From an uncultured Clostridia bacterium (GTDB lineage: Bacteria > Bacillota > Clostridia > Christensenellales > Aristaeellaceae), in NCBI GenBank assembly GCA_945948915.1, contig CAMFCQ010000009.1:1-52468 (forward strand): DNA of 52,468 bases, read 5' to 3'. Below the pieces are notes generated by a model, which did not search any database, was not told where the DNA came from, and was given only the letters and a program-made list of their open reading frames with translations. Of this stretch, positions 25,780 through 33,762 are shown piece after piece; position 1 is the stretch's first letter, and every line of letters starts with the position of its first letter. The position numbers and the translations under genes were made by a program.

Positions 25780-26916
25780 ATGAGCGTCAATATCCGCATC
25801 GACCACGCCCGCAAGTGCTACGGCAGCAGCGTCATCATCGAGGACCTCTCCGTCCATATCCGCGAGGGCGAGTTCTTCACGCTGCTCGGCCCGTCCGGCT
25901 GCGGCAAGACCACCCTGCTGCGCATGATCGCCGGCTTCAACTCCATCGAGGGCGGCGATTTCTACTTCAACGACACCCGCATCAACGACATCGATCCCAG
26001 CAAGCGCCGCATCGGCATGGTCTTCCAGAACTACGCCATCTTCCCGCACCTGTCCGTCGCGGACAACGTCATGTTCGGCCTGAAGAACCAGCCCAGCAGG
26101 CTGCCCAAAGCGGAGATGAAGGCACAGGCCGAAAAGTTCATGCAGCTCATGCACATCGACGAGTACGCCGACCGCATGCCCGAGCGCCTGTCCGGCGGCC
26201 AGCAGCAGCGCGTCGCTCTGGCCCGCGCGCTGGTCATCCAGCCGGACGTGCTGCTGATGGACGAGCCTCTGTCCAACCTGGACGCGAAGCTGCGCGTGGA
26301 GATGCGCGAGACCATTCGCGAGATTCAGCGCAGCGTGGGCATCACCACCGTGTACGTCACGCACGACCAGGAGGAGGCCATGGCGGTTTCCGACCGCATC
26401 GCCGTCATGAACCTGGGCAAGATCCAGCAGATCGGCGCGCCCAAGGCGATCTACCAGCGCCCGGCGAACCTGTTCGTCGCCAGCTTCATCGGCCGCACCA
26501 ACCTGCTCCCGGGCGAGCTGCGCATCGCAGGCGGCAAGGCCGAGCTCACCGTCGGCGGCAGCTGCACCATGACCCTTAACAACCTGCTTGAAAGCGAGAT
26601 GCGCGACCAGAAGGTCGTCGTCTCCGTGCGTCCGGAGGAGTTCGTCATCGCCAGGGACGGCGAGGGCGTCGCCGCGACGGTCACGGGCAGCACGTTCCTG
26701 GGCCTGAACATGCACTACTTCCTGACGCTGGACACCGGCGAGCACGTGCAGGTCATCCAGGAGGCCGAGCTGGATTCCGTCCTGCCCGAGGGCAGCCGCG
26801 TGGTGCTGGGCATGAAGAAGCATAAGCTCAACATCTTCTGCGAGGACGGCAGCCGGAACCTGGTTCGCGGCGTGATCAACGACGCCGCCCCGGCGCAGCA
26901 GGAGGGCACCGTATGA
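25780..26916 (+). CDS. ABC importer ATP-binding protein (FbpC/PotA type)
   Basis: A 378-residue ATPase energising the importer encoded around it. Walker A is GPSGCGKTT (37-45), the signature LSGGQQQR begins at 137, Walker B is LLMDEP (158-163), and a TOBE-type regulatory domain occupies the last ~120 residues. The ATG at 25780 follows AAGGAG by 11 bases; an upstream TTG is in frame but lacks a ribosome site. The stop overlaps the permease start by four bases (ATGA). Confidence 0.93.
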   Translation: MSVNIRIDHARKCYGSSVIIEDLSVHIREGEFFTLLGPSGCGKTTLLRMIAGFNSIEGGDFYFNDTRINDIDPSKRRIGMVFQNYAIFPHLSVADNVMFGLKNQPSRLPKAEMKAQAEKFMQLMHIDEYADRMPERLSGGQQQRVALARALVIQPDVLLMDEPLSNLDAKLRVEMRETIREIQRSVGITTVYVTHDQEEAMAVSDRIAVMNLGKIQQIGAPKAIYQRPANLFVASFIGRTNLLPGELRIAGGKAELTVGGSCTMTLNNLLESEMRDQKVVVSVRPEEFVIARDGEGVAATVTGSTFLGLNMHYFLTLDTGEHVQVIQEAELDSVLPEGSRVVLGMKKHKLNIFCEDGSRNLVRGVINDAAPAQQEGTV

Positions 26917-28565
26917 AGCAGAAGCGTCCCATGGACGTCTGGCAGATCATCTCGTTTGTGATCCTCGGCCTGTACGCCCTGTTCCTCATCCTGCCGATGT
27001 TCCAGCTGCTGCGCAGCTCGGTCGTCGGCGCAGACGGGCAGTTCAGCCTGGAGTATTTCGTGGAGTTCTTCACCAAGGAATACTACTACGGCACGCTGCT
27101 CAACAGCTTCAAGGTCAGCGTGGCGGTCACGGCCGTCTCGCTCGTGCTGGGCATCCTCTTCGCGTATTTCTACAACCTGTTTGAGATGAAGGGCAAGGCC
27201 CTCCTGCATACGCTGGCCATCCTGTGCAGCATGTCCCCGCCCTTCATCGGCGCGTACAGCTGGATTCAGATGTTCGGCCGCGGCGGCATGTTCACCAAGC
27301 TGTTCAGCTCGCTGTTTGGCATCCGGTTCCCGGACATCTACGGCTTCACCGGCATCGTCATCGTCATCACCTGCCAGCTCTTCCCGCTGGTGTTCCTCTA
27401 CATCGCCGGCGCGCTGCGCAACATCGATAATTCGCTCATCGAGGCGGCGTCCGGCCTGGGCTGCTCAAGCCTGAAGCGCTTCTTCGTGGTCATCCTGCCG
27501 CTGTGCATGCCCACGATCCTCGCCGCCGCGCTGCTGGTGTTCATGCGCGCGTTCGCGGACTTCGCCACGCCGCTGCTCATCGGCAAGGGCTTCCAGACCT
27601 TCCCGGTGCTCATCTACAACCGCTACGTCGGCGAGACCTCGATGAACCACAACTTCGCCGCGGCGATCTCCGTCATCGGCATCGTGGTCACGGCAGCCAT
27701 CTTCCTGGTGCAGAAGTTCGCGACCACCCGCTTCAATTTCACCATGAACGCGCTGCACTCCATCGAGACGCACAAGCCCCGGCGCCTGACCAGCGTGCTC
27801 ATCCATTTCTATTGCTACGCCATCGTCGGCATCGCCATGCTGCCGCAGGTATTTGTCGCCTGGCAGTCCTTCCGCAGGTGCAAAGGCGGCGTGTTCCAGC
27901 CCGGCTACAGCCTGGACAGCTACCGCGACGCCTTCGGCAAGATCATGAAGCGCAGCCTGCCCAACACCTTCACCATCGGCCTGGCCGCGCTCGCGCTGGT
28001 CATCCTGCTGGCGATCCTCATCGCCTACCTGGTCGTGCGCCGCAGCAACGCGGTCAACAACGTGATCGACACGCTCTCCATGGTGCCCTACATCATCCCG
28101 GGCGCGGTCGTCGGCATTGCGCTGGTCATCACGTTCAACGACGGTCCGCTGGTCCTCACCGGCACCGCGGCGATCATGGTCATCGCGCTGATCATCCGCC
28201 GCCTGCCCTACACCATCCGCTCCTCCGTCGCGATTCTCCAGCAGATCCCCATGTCGATTGAGGAAGCCGCCATCTCCCTGGGCTGCTCCAAGCTCAAGGC
28301 GTTCTTCACCGTCACCGTGCCAATGATGACCAACGGCATCATGTCCGGCGCGATCATCAGCTGGATCACGATCATCACGGAGCTGTCCACCGCCATCATC
28401 CTCTACAGCGTGCGCACGGAGACCCTGACGCTGGCCATCTACACCAACGTGGTGCAGGGCAACGACGGCGTCGCCTCCGCGATTGCCACCATCCTGCTGG
28501 CGGTCACCACCGCGTCGCTGCTGCTGTTCATGAAGTTCTCCAAGACCAAGGAGATTTCGTTCTAA
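26913..28565 (+). CDS. ABC importer fused permease (FbpB type, two domains)
   Basis: A 550-residue membrane protein with two tandem permease halves of about six segments each, as in FbpB-type iron and phosphonate importers. EAA-like loops are visible in both halves: EAASGLGCSSLKRFFVVILP and EAAISLGCSKLKAFFTVTVP. Translation is coupled to the ATPase gene through the ATGA overlap. The stop codon is followed immediately by repeat copy B. Substrate not assigned. Confidence 0.92.
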   Translation: MKQKRPMDVWQIISFVILGLYALFLILPMFQLLRSSVVGADGQFSLEYFVEFFTKEYYYGTLLNSFKVSVAVTAVSLVLGILFAYFYNLFEMKGKALLHTLAILCSMSPPFIGAYSWIQMFGRGGMFTKLFSSLFGIRFPDIYGFTGIVIVITCQLFPLVFLYIAGALRNIDNSLIEAASGLGCSSLKRFFVVILPLCMPTILAAALLVFMRAFADFATPLLIGKGFQTFPVLIYNRYVGETSMNHNFAAAISVIGIVVTAAIFLVQKFATTRFNFTMNALHSIETHKPRRLTSVLIHFYCYAIVGIAMLPQVFVAWQSFRRCKGGVFQPGYSLDSYRDAFGKIMKRSLPNTFTIGLAALALVILLAILIAYLVVRRSNAVNNVIDTLSMVPYIIPGAVVGIALVITFNDGPLVLTGTAAIMVIALIIRRLPYTIRSSVAILQQIPMSIEEAAISLGCSKLKAFFTVTVPMMTNGIMSGAIISWITIITELSTAIILYSVRTETLTLAIYTNVVQGNDGVASAIATILLAVTTASLLLFMKFSKTKEISF

Positions 28566-28663
28566 ACCGGCATGATGCCGGCTGCATCACCGACGAAGTC
28601 ATGTAAGTCCAGTTGCTTTGTGCCCGAGGCCGAAGCTTTGCAGATGAACTTACAGAGTAAAGC
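28566..28663 (+). repeat. 98-bp palindrome-headed element (copy B)
   Basis: Begins ACCGGCATGATGCCGG directly after the permease stop codon and ends TAAAGC. About 75 of 98 bases match copy A without gaps. The same frame as in copy A is open here too (TGMMPAASPTKSC...), although it is not attached to a gene. It occupies most of the gap before the EIIC-like gene. Confidence 0.83.
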
Positions 28664-28680
28664 AAAGAAAGCGCACAACC

Positions 28681-29775
28681 ATGGATAAAATCAAAGCCTT
28701 TCTCGCCCGCAAGGGCATCGTCTGCTCCTTCAAGCAGTACGGCGTGGACGCGCTCGGTGCCATGGCGCAGGGCCTGTTCTGCACGCTGCTGGTGGGCACC
28801 ATCCTCAACACCCTCGGCCAGCAGCTGCATATCGGCTTTCTGACCGCGCCCATCGTCTCCGTCGGCACGGTCTCCTACACCGTCGGCGGCCTCGCCTCCG
28901 CGATGGTCGGCCCGGGCATCGCCGTGGCCATCGGCAGCGCGCTGCGCTGCCCGCCGCTGGTGCTCTACTCGCTCATCCCCGTGGGCTTTGCGGCCAACGC
29001 CATGGGCGGCGCAGGCGGCCCGCTGGCGGTCTACGCCGTCACCATCATTGCCGCGGAGCTGGGCAAGCTCGTCTCCAAGGAGACCCGTATCGACATCCTC
29101 GTCACGCCCTGTGTCACCGTCATTGCCGGCATCGCCGTCGCGCAGCTGATCGCCGCGCCCATTGGCACCGCCGCGCGCGCCGTGGGTCTGGCCATCATGT
29201 GGGCCACGGAGCTGCAGCCCTTCTTCATGGGCATGCTCGTCTCCGCGCTCATCGGCATCGCGCTCACCCTGCCCATCTCCTCCGCCGCAATCTGCGCGGC
29301 CTTCGGCCTCACCGGCCTGGCCGGCGGCGCCGCGGTGGCGGGCTGCTGCGCGCAGATGGTCGGCTTTGCCGTGATGAGCTTCAGGGAGAACCGATGGGGC
29401 GGCCTTGTGGCGCAGGGCGTGGGTACCAGCATGCTGCAGATGCCCAACATCCTCAAAAACCCCCGCATCTGGATCCCGCCGACGCTGGCCTCGATGATCA
29501 CCGGCCCGCTGGCCACCTGCGTCTTCCAGCTCCAGATGAACGGCTCGCCCGTCTCCTCCGGCATGGGCACCTGCGGCTTCGTCGGCCAGATCGGCGTGTA
29601 CACCGGCTGGGTCAGCGACATCGCCGCCGGCACGAAGGCCGCCATCACGCCGATGGACTGGATCGGCCTTATCCTCATCTGCTTCATCCTGCCCGCCGTG
29701 CTCAGCACGCTTTTCTGCCGCATCCTGGAAAAGCGCGGCTGGATCCGCGAGGGTGACATGAAGCTCGATCTGTAA
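28681..29775 (+). CDS. EIIC-like membrane protein (PTS_EIIC_2 / PfoR-type family)
   Basis: A 364-residue, very hydrophobic protein with about ten membrane segments, matching the family of stand-alone PTS EIIC-like proteins related to Clostridium PfoR. Typical parts are GMGTCGFVGQIGVY and NPRIWIPPTLAS. It has no EIIA or EIIB domain and no such gene is near, so a classical PTS role is doubtful; transport or sensing is possible. No good ribosome site precedes the ATG at 28681, perhaps because repeat copy B displaced the native leader. A strong terminator follows. Confidence 0.78.
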   Translation: MDKIKAFLARKGIVCSFKQYGVDALGAMAQGLFCTLLVGTILNTLGQQLHIGFLTAPIVSVGTVSYTVGGLASAMVGPGIAVAIGSALRCPPLVLYSLIPVGFAANAMGGAGGPLAVYAVTIIAAELGKLVSKETRIDILVTPCVTVIAGIAVAQLIAAPIGTAARAVGLAIMWATELQPFFMGMLVSALIGIALTLPISSAAICAAFGLTGLAGGAAVAGCCAQMVGFAVMSFRENRWGGLVAQGVGTSMLQMPNILKNPRIWIPPTLASMITGPLATCVFQLQMNGSPVSSGMGTCGFVGQIGVYTGWVSDIAAGTKAAITPMDWIGLILICFILPAVLSTLFCRILEKRGWIREGDMKLDL

Positions 29776-29788
29776 TCCTCCCTGACAG

Positions 29789-29816
29789 CGCGCGGATGAT
29801 CTCCGCGCGTTTTTTT
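29789..29816 (+). terminator. Terminator of the EIIC-like gene
   Basis: Stem CGCGCGGA / TCCGCGCG with a 5-base loop, then seven T. Confidence 0.88.
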
Positions 29817-29817
29817 G

Positions 29818-29979
29818 ATACTAATTCGCAGTTAAAATGCCTAATAGAGTGCATCAGATTTTTCGCTCTGACGAAGCCGAGTGAAGTGAGGCGTACTGGA
29901 GGTACGTTGAACGGAACAAGGCAAAGTCAGAGCGGAAAAGATGGTGCGCGGATTAGGCCATTTTAACAAGAATTAGTAT
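29818..29979. mobile_element. MITE-like element, 162 bp
   Basis: The ends are inverted repeats of about 28 bases: it opens ATACTAATTCGCAGTTAAAA and closes, on the other strand, ATACTAATTCTTGTTAAAAT, both followed by CCTAAT after one or two bases. An inner inverted repeat CGCTCTGAC / GTCAGAGCG surrounds GGCGTACTGGAGGTACGT. There is no ORF. It was presumably moved by a transposase coded elsewhere. No target duplication could be fixed. Confidence 0.75.
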
Positions 29980-30059
29980 GAAGCAGCAAAATGCTCCCAT
30001 CCGTCTGGCGGGTAGGAGCAATCTATTGGGTTTATGCTGTTGTTCAGTCAAATCAAGCT

Positions 30060-30205
30060 TTCAGAAAACCGCCGCCAGGTAACGCTTCGCTCCCTGACTG
30101 CTTTTCTTCTGACCGCTTCGCGATGGAGTACGTTGGGGGATTTCATCCCCCAAACCCCTGGCCTGGGGACCAGTCCCCAGACCCCTTCTTCGCTTCGCGC
30201 GGTTA
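30060..30205 (-). repeat. Modular hairpin repeat (copy, reverse orientation)
   Basis: Read on the - strand it follows the interior of 24250-24446 almost base for base: CGCGAAGCGAAGAAGGGG, GGGGACTGGTCCCC, GGGGGATGAAATCCCCC, then GTCAGGGAGCGAAGCGTTACCTG. The terminal inverted repeats are absent. It abuts the end of the PfkB kinase gene. Confidence 0.75.
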
Positions 30206-30211
30206 ACGTGC

Positions 30212-31144
30212 TCATTCCTCCACCTCGATGTCCAGCCCCAGCTCTTTGGGCAGGAAGCGCGGGCAGACGTTCTCGCTGGAAGTGATGACCGACGCGGCCA
30301 GCTGCGCGCCGATGCCGATCGCCTCCGGCAGGCTCTTGCCGTAGGTGAGGCCGATGGACACGCCCGCGCAGAATGCGTCACCCGCGCCGGTGGTATCCTT
30401 CACCTGCACGTCGATGGCCGGGCAGCAGCCCCTGGTGCCCTGCATGTCCGCATAGACCGCGCCCTCGCCGCCGAGGGTGACGACCATCGCCGGGATCTGC
30501 GCATGCACGACCTTCTCGGCCAGGATGTCGCGCATCTCCTCGCGGCTCTTGTCGCTGTAATCATCGAAGAAGAACATACCCGCCTCCTGCTTGTTGCAGA
30601 TGAAGCAGTCAAACTGCTTGAGGAAGTCGCGGCGCTCGGCCGCCAGGCTCATGTTGGAGACCAGCGCGAAGATCTTCCTGCCGTGCTTCTTGGCCAGCTC
30701 CAGCACCTTCTTGACCAGCGCCTTGTCCAGATCGACCTCCAGCACCACCGCGTCGGCACCTGAAAAGATCTCGTCGCCCTTCTCCTCCAGCAGATCGACC
30801 AGCGGCAGCATGTTCGGGCGCTTGGAGATGGAGCCCGCCACGTCGCCGTTGTTGTCAAACACGGCCAGCCAGGTGCCCATGCCGTCCGGGAGCGTCATCA
30901 CATAGTCGCAGTTGACCTTGTGATTTCTGAGCTTCTGCACCACAGCCGTGCCCATCGGCGTGTCGTCCACAATGCCCAGGTACGTCGGTCTGAGCTCCAC
31001 GTTGGCAATATCCTCCACCACGTTGCGCGCGACGCCGCCGTGGATGTACTCCACCCGGCCCACGTTGCGCCCGTTGGGAATGTAATTGTCCTGCGGAAAG
31101 CCCTTGATATCCACAAATGCCGCGCCGATCACCACGATGCCCAT
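30212..31144 (-). CDS. PfkB-family carbohydrate/nucleoside kinase
   Basis: A 310-residue ribokinase-type enzyme. The N-terminal GG motif is YIHGGVARNVVEDIA, and the C-terminal signature DTTGAGDAFCAGVSIGL carries the catalytic Asp of the GAGD anion hole. The start VVIGAAFVDIKG and overall layout resemble pseudouridine kinase (PsuK/YeiC), but no pseudouridine-5'-phosphate glycosidase gene is beside it, so the substrate stays open. GGAG lies nine bases before the ATG. It is expressed from its own promoter overlapping the end of the sirtuin gene. Confidence 0.85.
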   Translation of the reverse strand: MGIVVIGAAFVDIKGFPQDNYIPNGRNVGRVEYIHGGVARNVVEDIANVELRPTYLGIVDDTPMGTAVVQKLRNHKVNCDYVMTLPDGMGTWLAVFDNNGDVAGSISKRPNMLPLVDLLEEKGDEIFSGADAVVLEVDLDKALVKKVLELAKKHGRKIFALVSNMSLAAERRDFLKQFDCFICNKQEAGMFFFDDYSDKSREEMRDILAEKVVHAQIPAMVVTLGGEGAVYADMQGTRGCCPAIDVQVKDTTGAGDAFCAGVSIGLTYGKSLPEAIGIGAQLAASVITSSENVCPRFLPKELGLDIEVEE

Positions 31145-31195
31145 ATGGTCATGCTCCTTTGTGATGTGTTATTTCTGCACCGATATGCTGTGTCC

Positions 31196-31223
31196 ATCAT
31201 ACCACACTTTACACCGATTTCAA
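31196..31223 (-). promoter_or_regulatory. Promoter of the PfkB kinase gene
   Basis: TTGAAA (31223-31218) and TATGAT (31201-31196) are 16 bases apart on the - strand. The -35 overlaps the last codons of the sirtuin gene. Confidence 0.65.
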
Positions 31224-31960
31224 ATGCCCCTGACGCAAATCGCATCCATCACTTCCGCGATGTCGCCGCGCAGCACCAGATCGGCCCGGCTGTCCGCCTG
31301 CGTGATATCCCGGTTGATGATGACCATCTTCCGGCTGCCGCCGCGGAAATAGGCGAGCATCGAGGCCGCAGGCTCCACCGTCAGGCTCGTGCCCGCGACG
31401 AGCAGCAGGTCGCAGCGGGCGATTTCCCTGCACGCGCCGGTGCTCACATAGGGATCAAGCGCCTCGCCGTAGAGCACGACGGAGGGCTTCACCACGCCGC
31501 CGCAATCCCTGCATCTGGGCACGCCGTCGGCCTTAAGGATGTAATCAAGCCCATAGAGCCGTCCGCACTCGATGCAGCGGTTTTCATGTACGCTGCCGTG
31601 CAGCTCGTAGACATAGCGGTTGCCCGCCTGCCGGTGCAGGCCGTCGATGTTCTGCGTGATCAGACCGGCGAGCCTGCCCGCGCGCTCAAGTTCATAGAGC
31701 TTGCGGTGCGCGGCGTTGGGCTGCGCCTGCGGATGGAGCATGTGCTCGCGGTAAAACGCGTAGAACCGGTCGGGATGCAGATAGAAAAATGACTGGCTGA
31801 GCATCATCTCCGGCGTGAGATCGCCGTACCTGCGCCGGTACAGCCCGCCTTCCCCGGTGAAATCCGGGATGCCCGACGCCGTGCTCACGCCCGCACCGCC
31901 GAAGAACACGATGCGCTTTGCCCGGTCGATCATCGCCTGAAGCGCCAACATGCCGTCCAA
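31220..31960 (-). CDS. cobB: NAD-dependent protein deacylase (sirtuin)
   Basis: Removes acyl groups from protein lysines using NAD+. The 246-residue protein contains GAGVSTASGIPDF (NAD loop), TQNIDGLH, the catalytic His in ELHGS, and four zinc cysteines in CIECG and CRDCGG. The open frame extends far upstream, but the first plausible start is the TTG at 31960, preceded by AGGGAGGGGGG; an ATG at 31951 is a less well-spaced alternative. It diverges from the MATE gene. Confidence 0.9.
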   Translation of the reverse strand: MDGMLALQAMIDRAKRIVFFGGAGVSTASGIPDFTGEGGLYRRRYGDLTPEMMLSQSFFYLHPDRFYAFYREHMLHPQAQPNAAHRKLYELERAGRLAGLITQNIDGLHRQAGNRYVYELHGSVHENRCIECGRLYGLDYILKADGVPRCRDCGGVVKPSVVLYGEALDPYVSTGACREIARCDLLLVAGTSLTVEPAASMLAYFRGGSRKMVIINRDITQADSRADLVLRGDIAEVMDAICVRGI

Positions 31961-32038
31961 CGCCGTTCCCCCCTCCCTTGATGACATTATCCCACTCTGG
32001 GCCTCTTTTTTCAACCGCTGACCCGATCTTTCCGCATC

Positions 32039-32067
32039 TTGACAGGAAGGTTTGTCTACATTATGAT
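32039..32067 (+). promoter_or_regulatory. Promoter of the MATE gene
   Basis: A perfect TTGACA (32039-32044) and TATGAT (32062-32067) are 17 bases apart, 33 bases before the chosen ATG. Confidence 0.75.
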
Positions 32068-32099
32068 CTTGTATCATGTCTTTTGAAAGAAGGCTCACC

Positions 32100-33461
32100 A
32101 TGCAGAAGAATGACAATGCGTTTCTCGGAACGGAGCCGGTCGGCCGGCTGCTGCTCCGCCTTTCGCTGCCCACGGTCGCCGCGCAGCTGATCAACATGCT
32201 CTACAACATCGTGGACCGCATCTACATCGGCCATATGCCGGGCTCCGGCAATCTGGCGCTGACCGGCGTGGGCGTGTGCATGCCCATCATCCTGTTCGTC
32301 TCCGCGTTTGCCGCGCTCATCGGCGCGGGCGGCGCGCCGCGCGCATCCATCTTCATGGGACAGGGCGATCCGGACAGCGCTGAAAAGACGCTCGGCGGCT
32401 GCTTCTCCCTGCAGGTCATCGTCTCGCTGATCACGACCGCCGCGCTGCTGCTCTTCGCCAGGCCGATGCTCCTGGCCTTCGGCGCGAGCGAGAACACCAT
32501 TTCCTATGCCGCCGATTACATGAGCGTCTACGCGCTTGGCACGCTCTTCGTGCAGCTGACGCTGTCCATGAACGCCTACATCACCGCGCAGGGCTTTGCC
32601 AGAACCGGCATGCTCACCGTGCTCATCGGCGCGGTGCTCAACATCGTGCTCGACCCGCTGTTCATCTTCGTGCTGAACCTGGGCGTGCGCGGCGCGGCGC
32701 TGGCGACGATCCTCTCCCAGGGCGTGAGCTGCATCTGGGTCGTGTCGTTCCTGTGCTCAAAGAAGTCCGCCATCCGCATCCGGCGTGAAAATCTGCGCAT
32801 CCGGAAGAAGATCGTCCTGCCGTGCATTGCGCTGGGCGCGGCCCCGTTCATCATGCAGTCCAGCGAGAGCATCATCTCCGTGTGCTTCAATTCCTCGCTG
32901 CTGCGCTACGGCGGCGACGTTGCCGTCGGCGCGATGACGATCCTGACCAGCGTGATGCAGTTCGCGATGCTGCCGCTGCAGGGCCTTGCGCAGGGCGCGC
33001 AGCCGATCACCAGCTTCAACTTCGGCGCGCGCAACGTCAGCCGCGTGAAGCAGACCTTCCGCCTGCTGCTGACCGTCAGCCTGATCTACTCCATCTCCCT
33101 CTGGGCGCTGATCCAGCTCTTCCCGCAGGCGTTCGCGGGCCTGTTCACCTCCGATGCACAGCTGCTCGCCTTTTCCGCGAAGGCGCTGCGCGTCTACTGC
33201 GGCGCGCTGTTCATCTTCGGCATCCAGCTTGCCTGCCAGATGACCTTTGTCGCCATCGGCTATGCAAAGTCCTCGATCATCGTCGCCGTCATGCGCAAGT
33301 TCGTGCTGCTCCTGCCGCTGATCTTCCTGATGCCGCAGCTGGTCGCTGACAAGACCATGGGCGTCTACCTCGCCGAGCCGGTTGCCGATCTCCTCGCGGT
33401 CACCTTCACCGCGTTCCTGTTTGGCAGTCAGTTCAAAAAGGCGATTGCGAGCATCGAATGA
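32100..33461 (+). CDS. MATE-family efflux transporter
   Basis: A 453-residue cation-coupled exporter with about twelve membrane segments in two similar halves. Family features are LLLRLSLPTVAAQLINMLYN followed by VDRIYIG in segment 1, and GLAQGAQPITSFNFGARN in the second half. The ATG at 32100 is preferred over an in-frame ATG at 32076 since AGAAGG is 6 bases upstream. Substrate (drug or metabolite) cannot be told. It ends in a terminator flanked by modular repeats. Confidence 0.92.
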   Translation: MQKNDNAFLGTEPVGRLLLRLSLPTVAAQLINMLYNIVDRIYIGHMPGSGNLALTGVGVCMPIILFVSAFAALIGAGGAPRASIFMGQGDPDSAEKTLGGCFSLQVIVSLITTAALLLFARPMLLAFGASENTISYAADYMSVYALGTLFVQLTLSMNAYITAQGFARTGMLTVLIGAVLNIVLDPLFIFVLNLGVRGAALATILSQGVSCIWVVSFLCSKKSAIRIRRENLRIRKKIVLPCIALGAAPFIMQSSESIISVCFNSSLLRYGGDVAVGAMTILTSVMQFAMLPLQGLAQGAQPITSFNFGARNVSRVKQTFRLLLTVSLIYSISLWALIQLFPQAFAGLFTSDAQLLAFSAKALRVYCGALFIFGIQLACQMTFVAIGYAKSSIIVAVMRKFVLLLPLIFLMPQLVADKTMGVYLAEPVADLLAVTFTAFLFGSQFKKAIASIE

Positions 33462-33463
33462 GG

Positions 33464-33532
33464 AACGTTGGGCTGCCGCCCAAACCCGCCTGAGGGACAG
33501 TGTCCCTCAGACTCCCCTCTCCGCTTCGCGGC
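33464..33532 (-). repeat. Modular hairpin repeat (copy, reverse)
   Basis: On the - strand: CGCGAAGCGG...GAGGGGAGTCT, the hairpin GAGGGACACTGTCCCTC, then GGGCGGCAGCCCAACGTTC. The hairpin loop differs from other copies but the stem is kept. It directly follows the MATE stop codon. Confidence 0.68.
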
Positions 33533-33559
33533 GGCTTCAAGCCAGTGAATCTCAATCCC

Positions 33560-33590
33560 GGCGCAGGAAATATCCTGCGCCCGATTTTTT
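33560..33590 (+). terminator. Terminator of the MATE gene
   Basis: Stem GGCGCAGGA / TCCTGCGCC with loop AATA, then CGATTTTTT. It lies between two outward-facing modular repeats. Confidence 0.78.
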
Positions 33591-33609
33591 ACCCATCTTC
33601 TTCAAACCA

Positions 33610-33681
33610 GCGCGAAGCGAAGAAGGGGTTCGGGGACGATGTCCCCGAGCAGGTTTTAGGGCGGCAGCCCTAACGTCCCCC
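33610..33681 (+). repeat. Modular hairpin repeat (copy, forward)
   Basis: CGCGAAGCGAAGAAGGGGTT, hairpin CGGGGACGATGTCCCCG, then TTTTAGGGCGGCAGCCCTAACG. It pairs in opposite orientation with the copy at 33464-33532 around the MATE terminator. Confidence 0.7.
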
Positions 33682-33692
33682 GTTCTTCCCGA

Positions 33693-33721
33693 TTGCCCCG
33701 CGCGGCGTTTCGTGCTATACT
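33693..33721 (+). promoter_or_regulatory. Promoter of the radical SAM gene
   Basis: TTGCCC (33693-33698) and TATACT (33716-33721) are 17 bases apart, 42 bases before the start. Confidence 0.65.
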
Positions 33722-33762
33722 GAAGCATACGCTTACACCCTTTTGCAGGAGGATTTCATATC

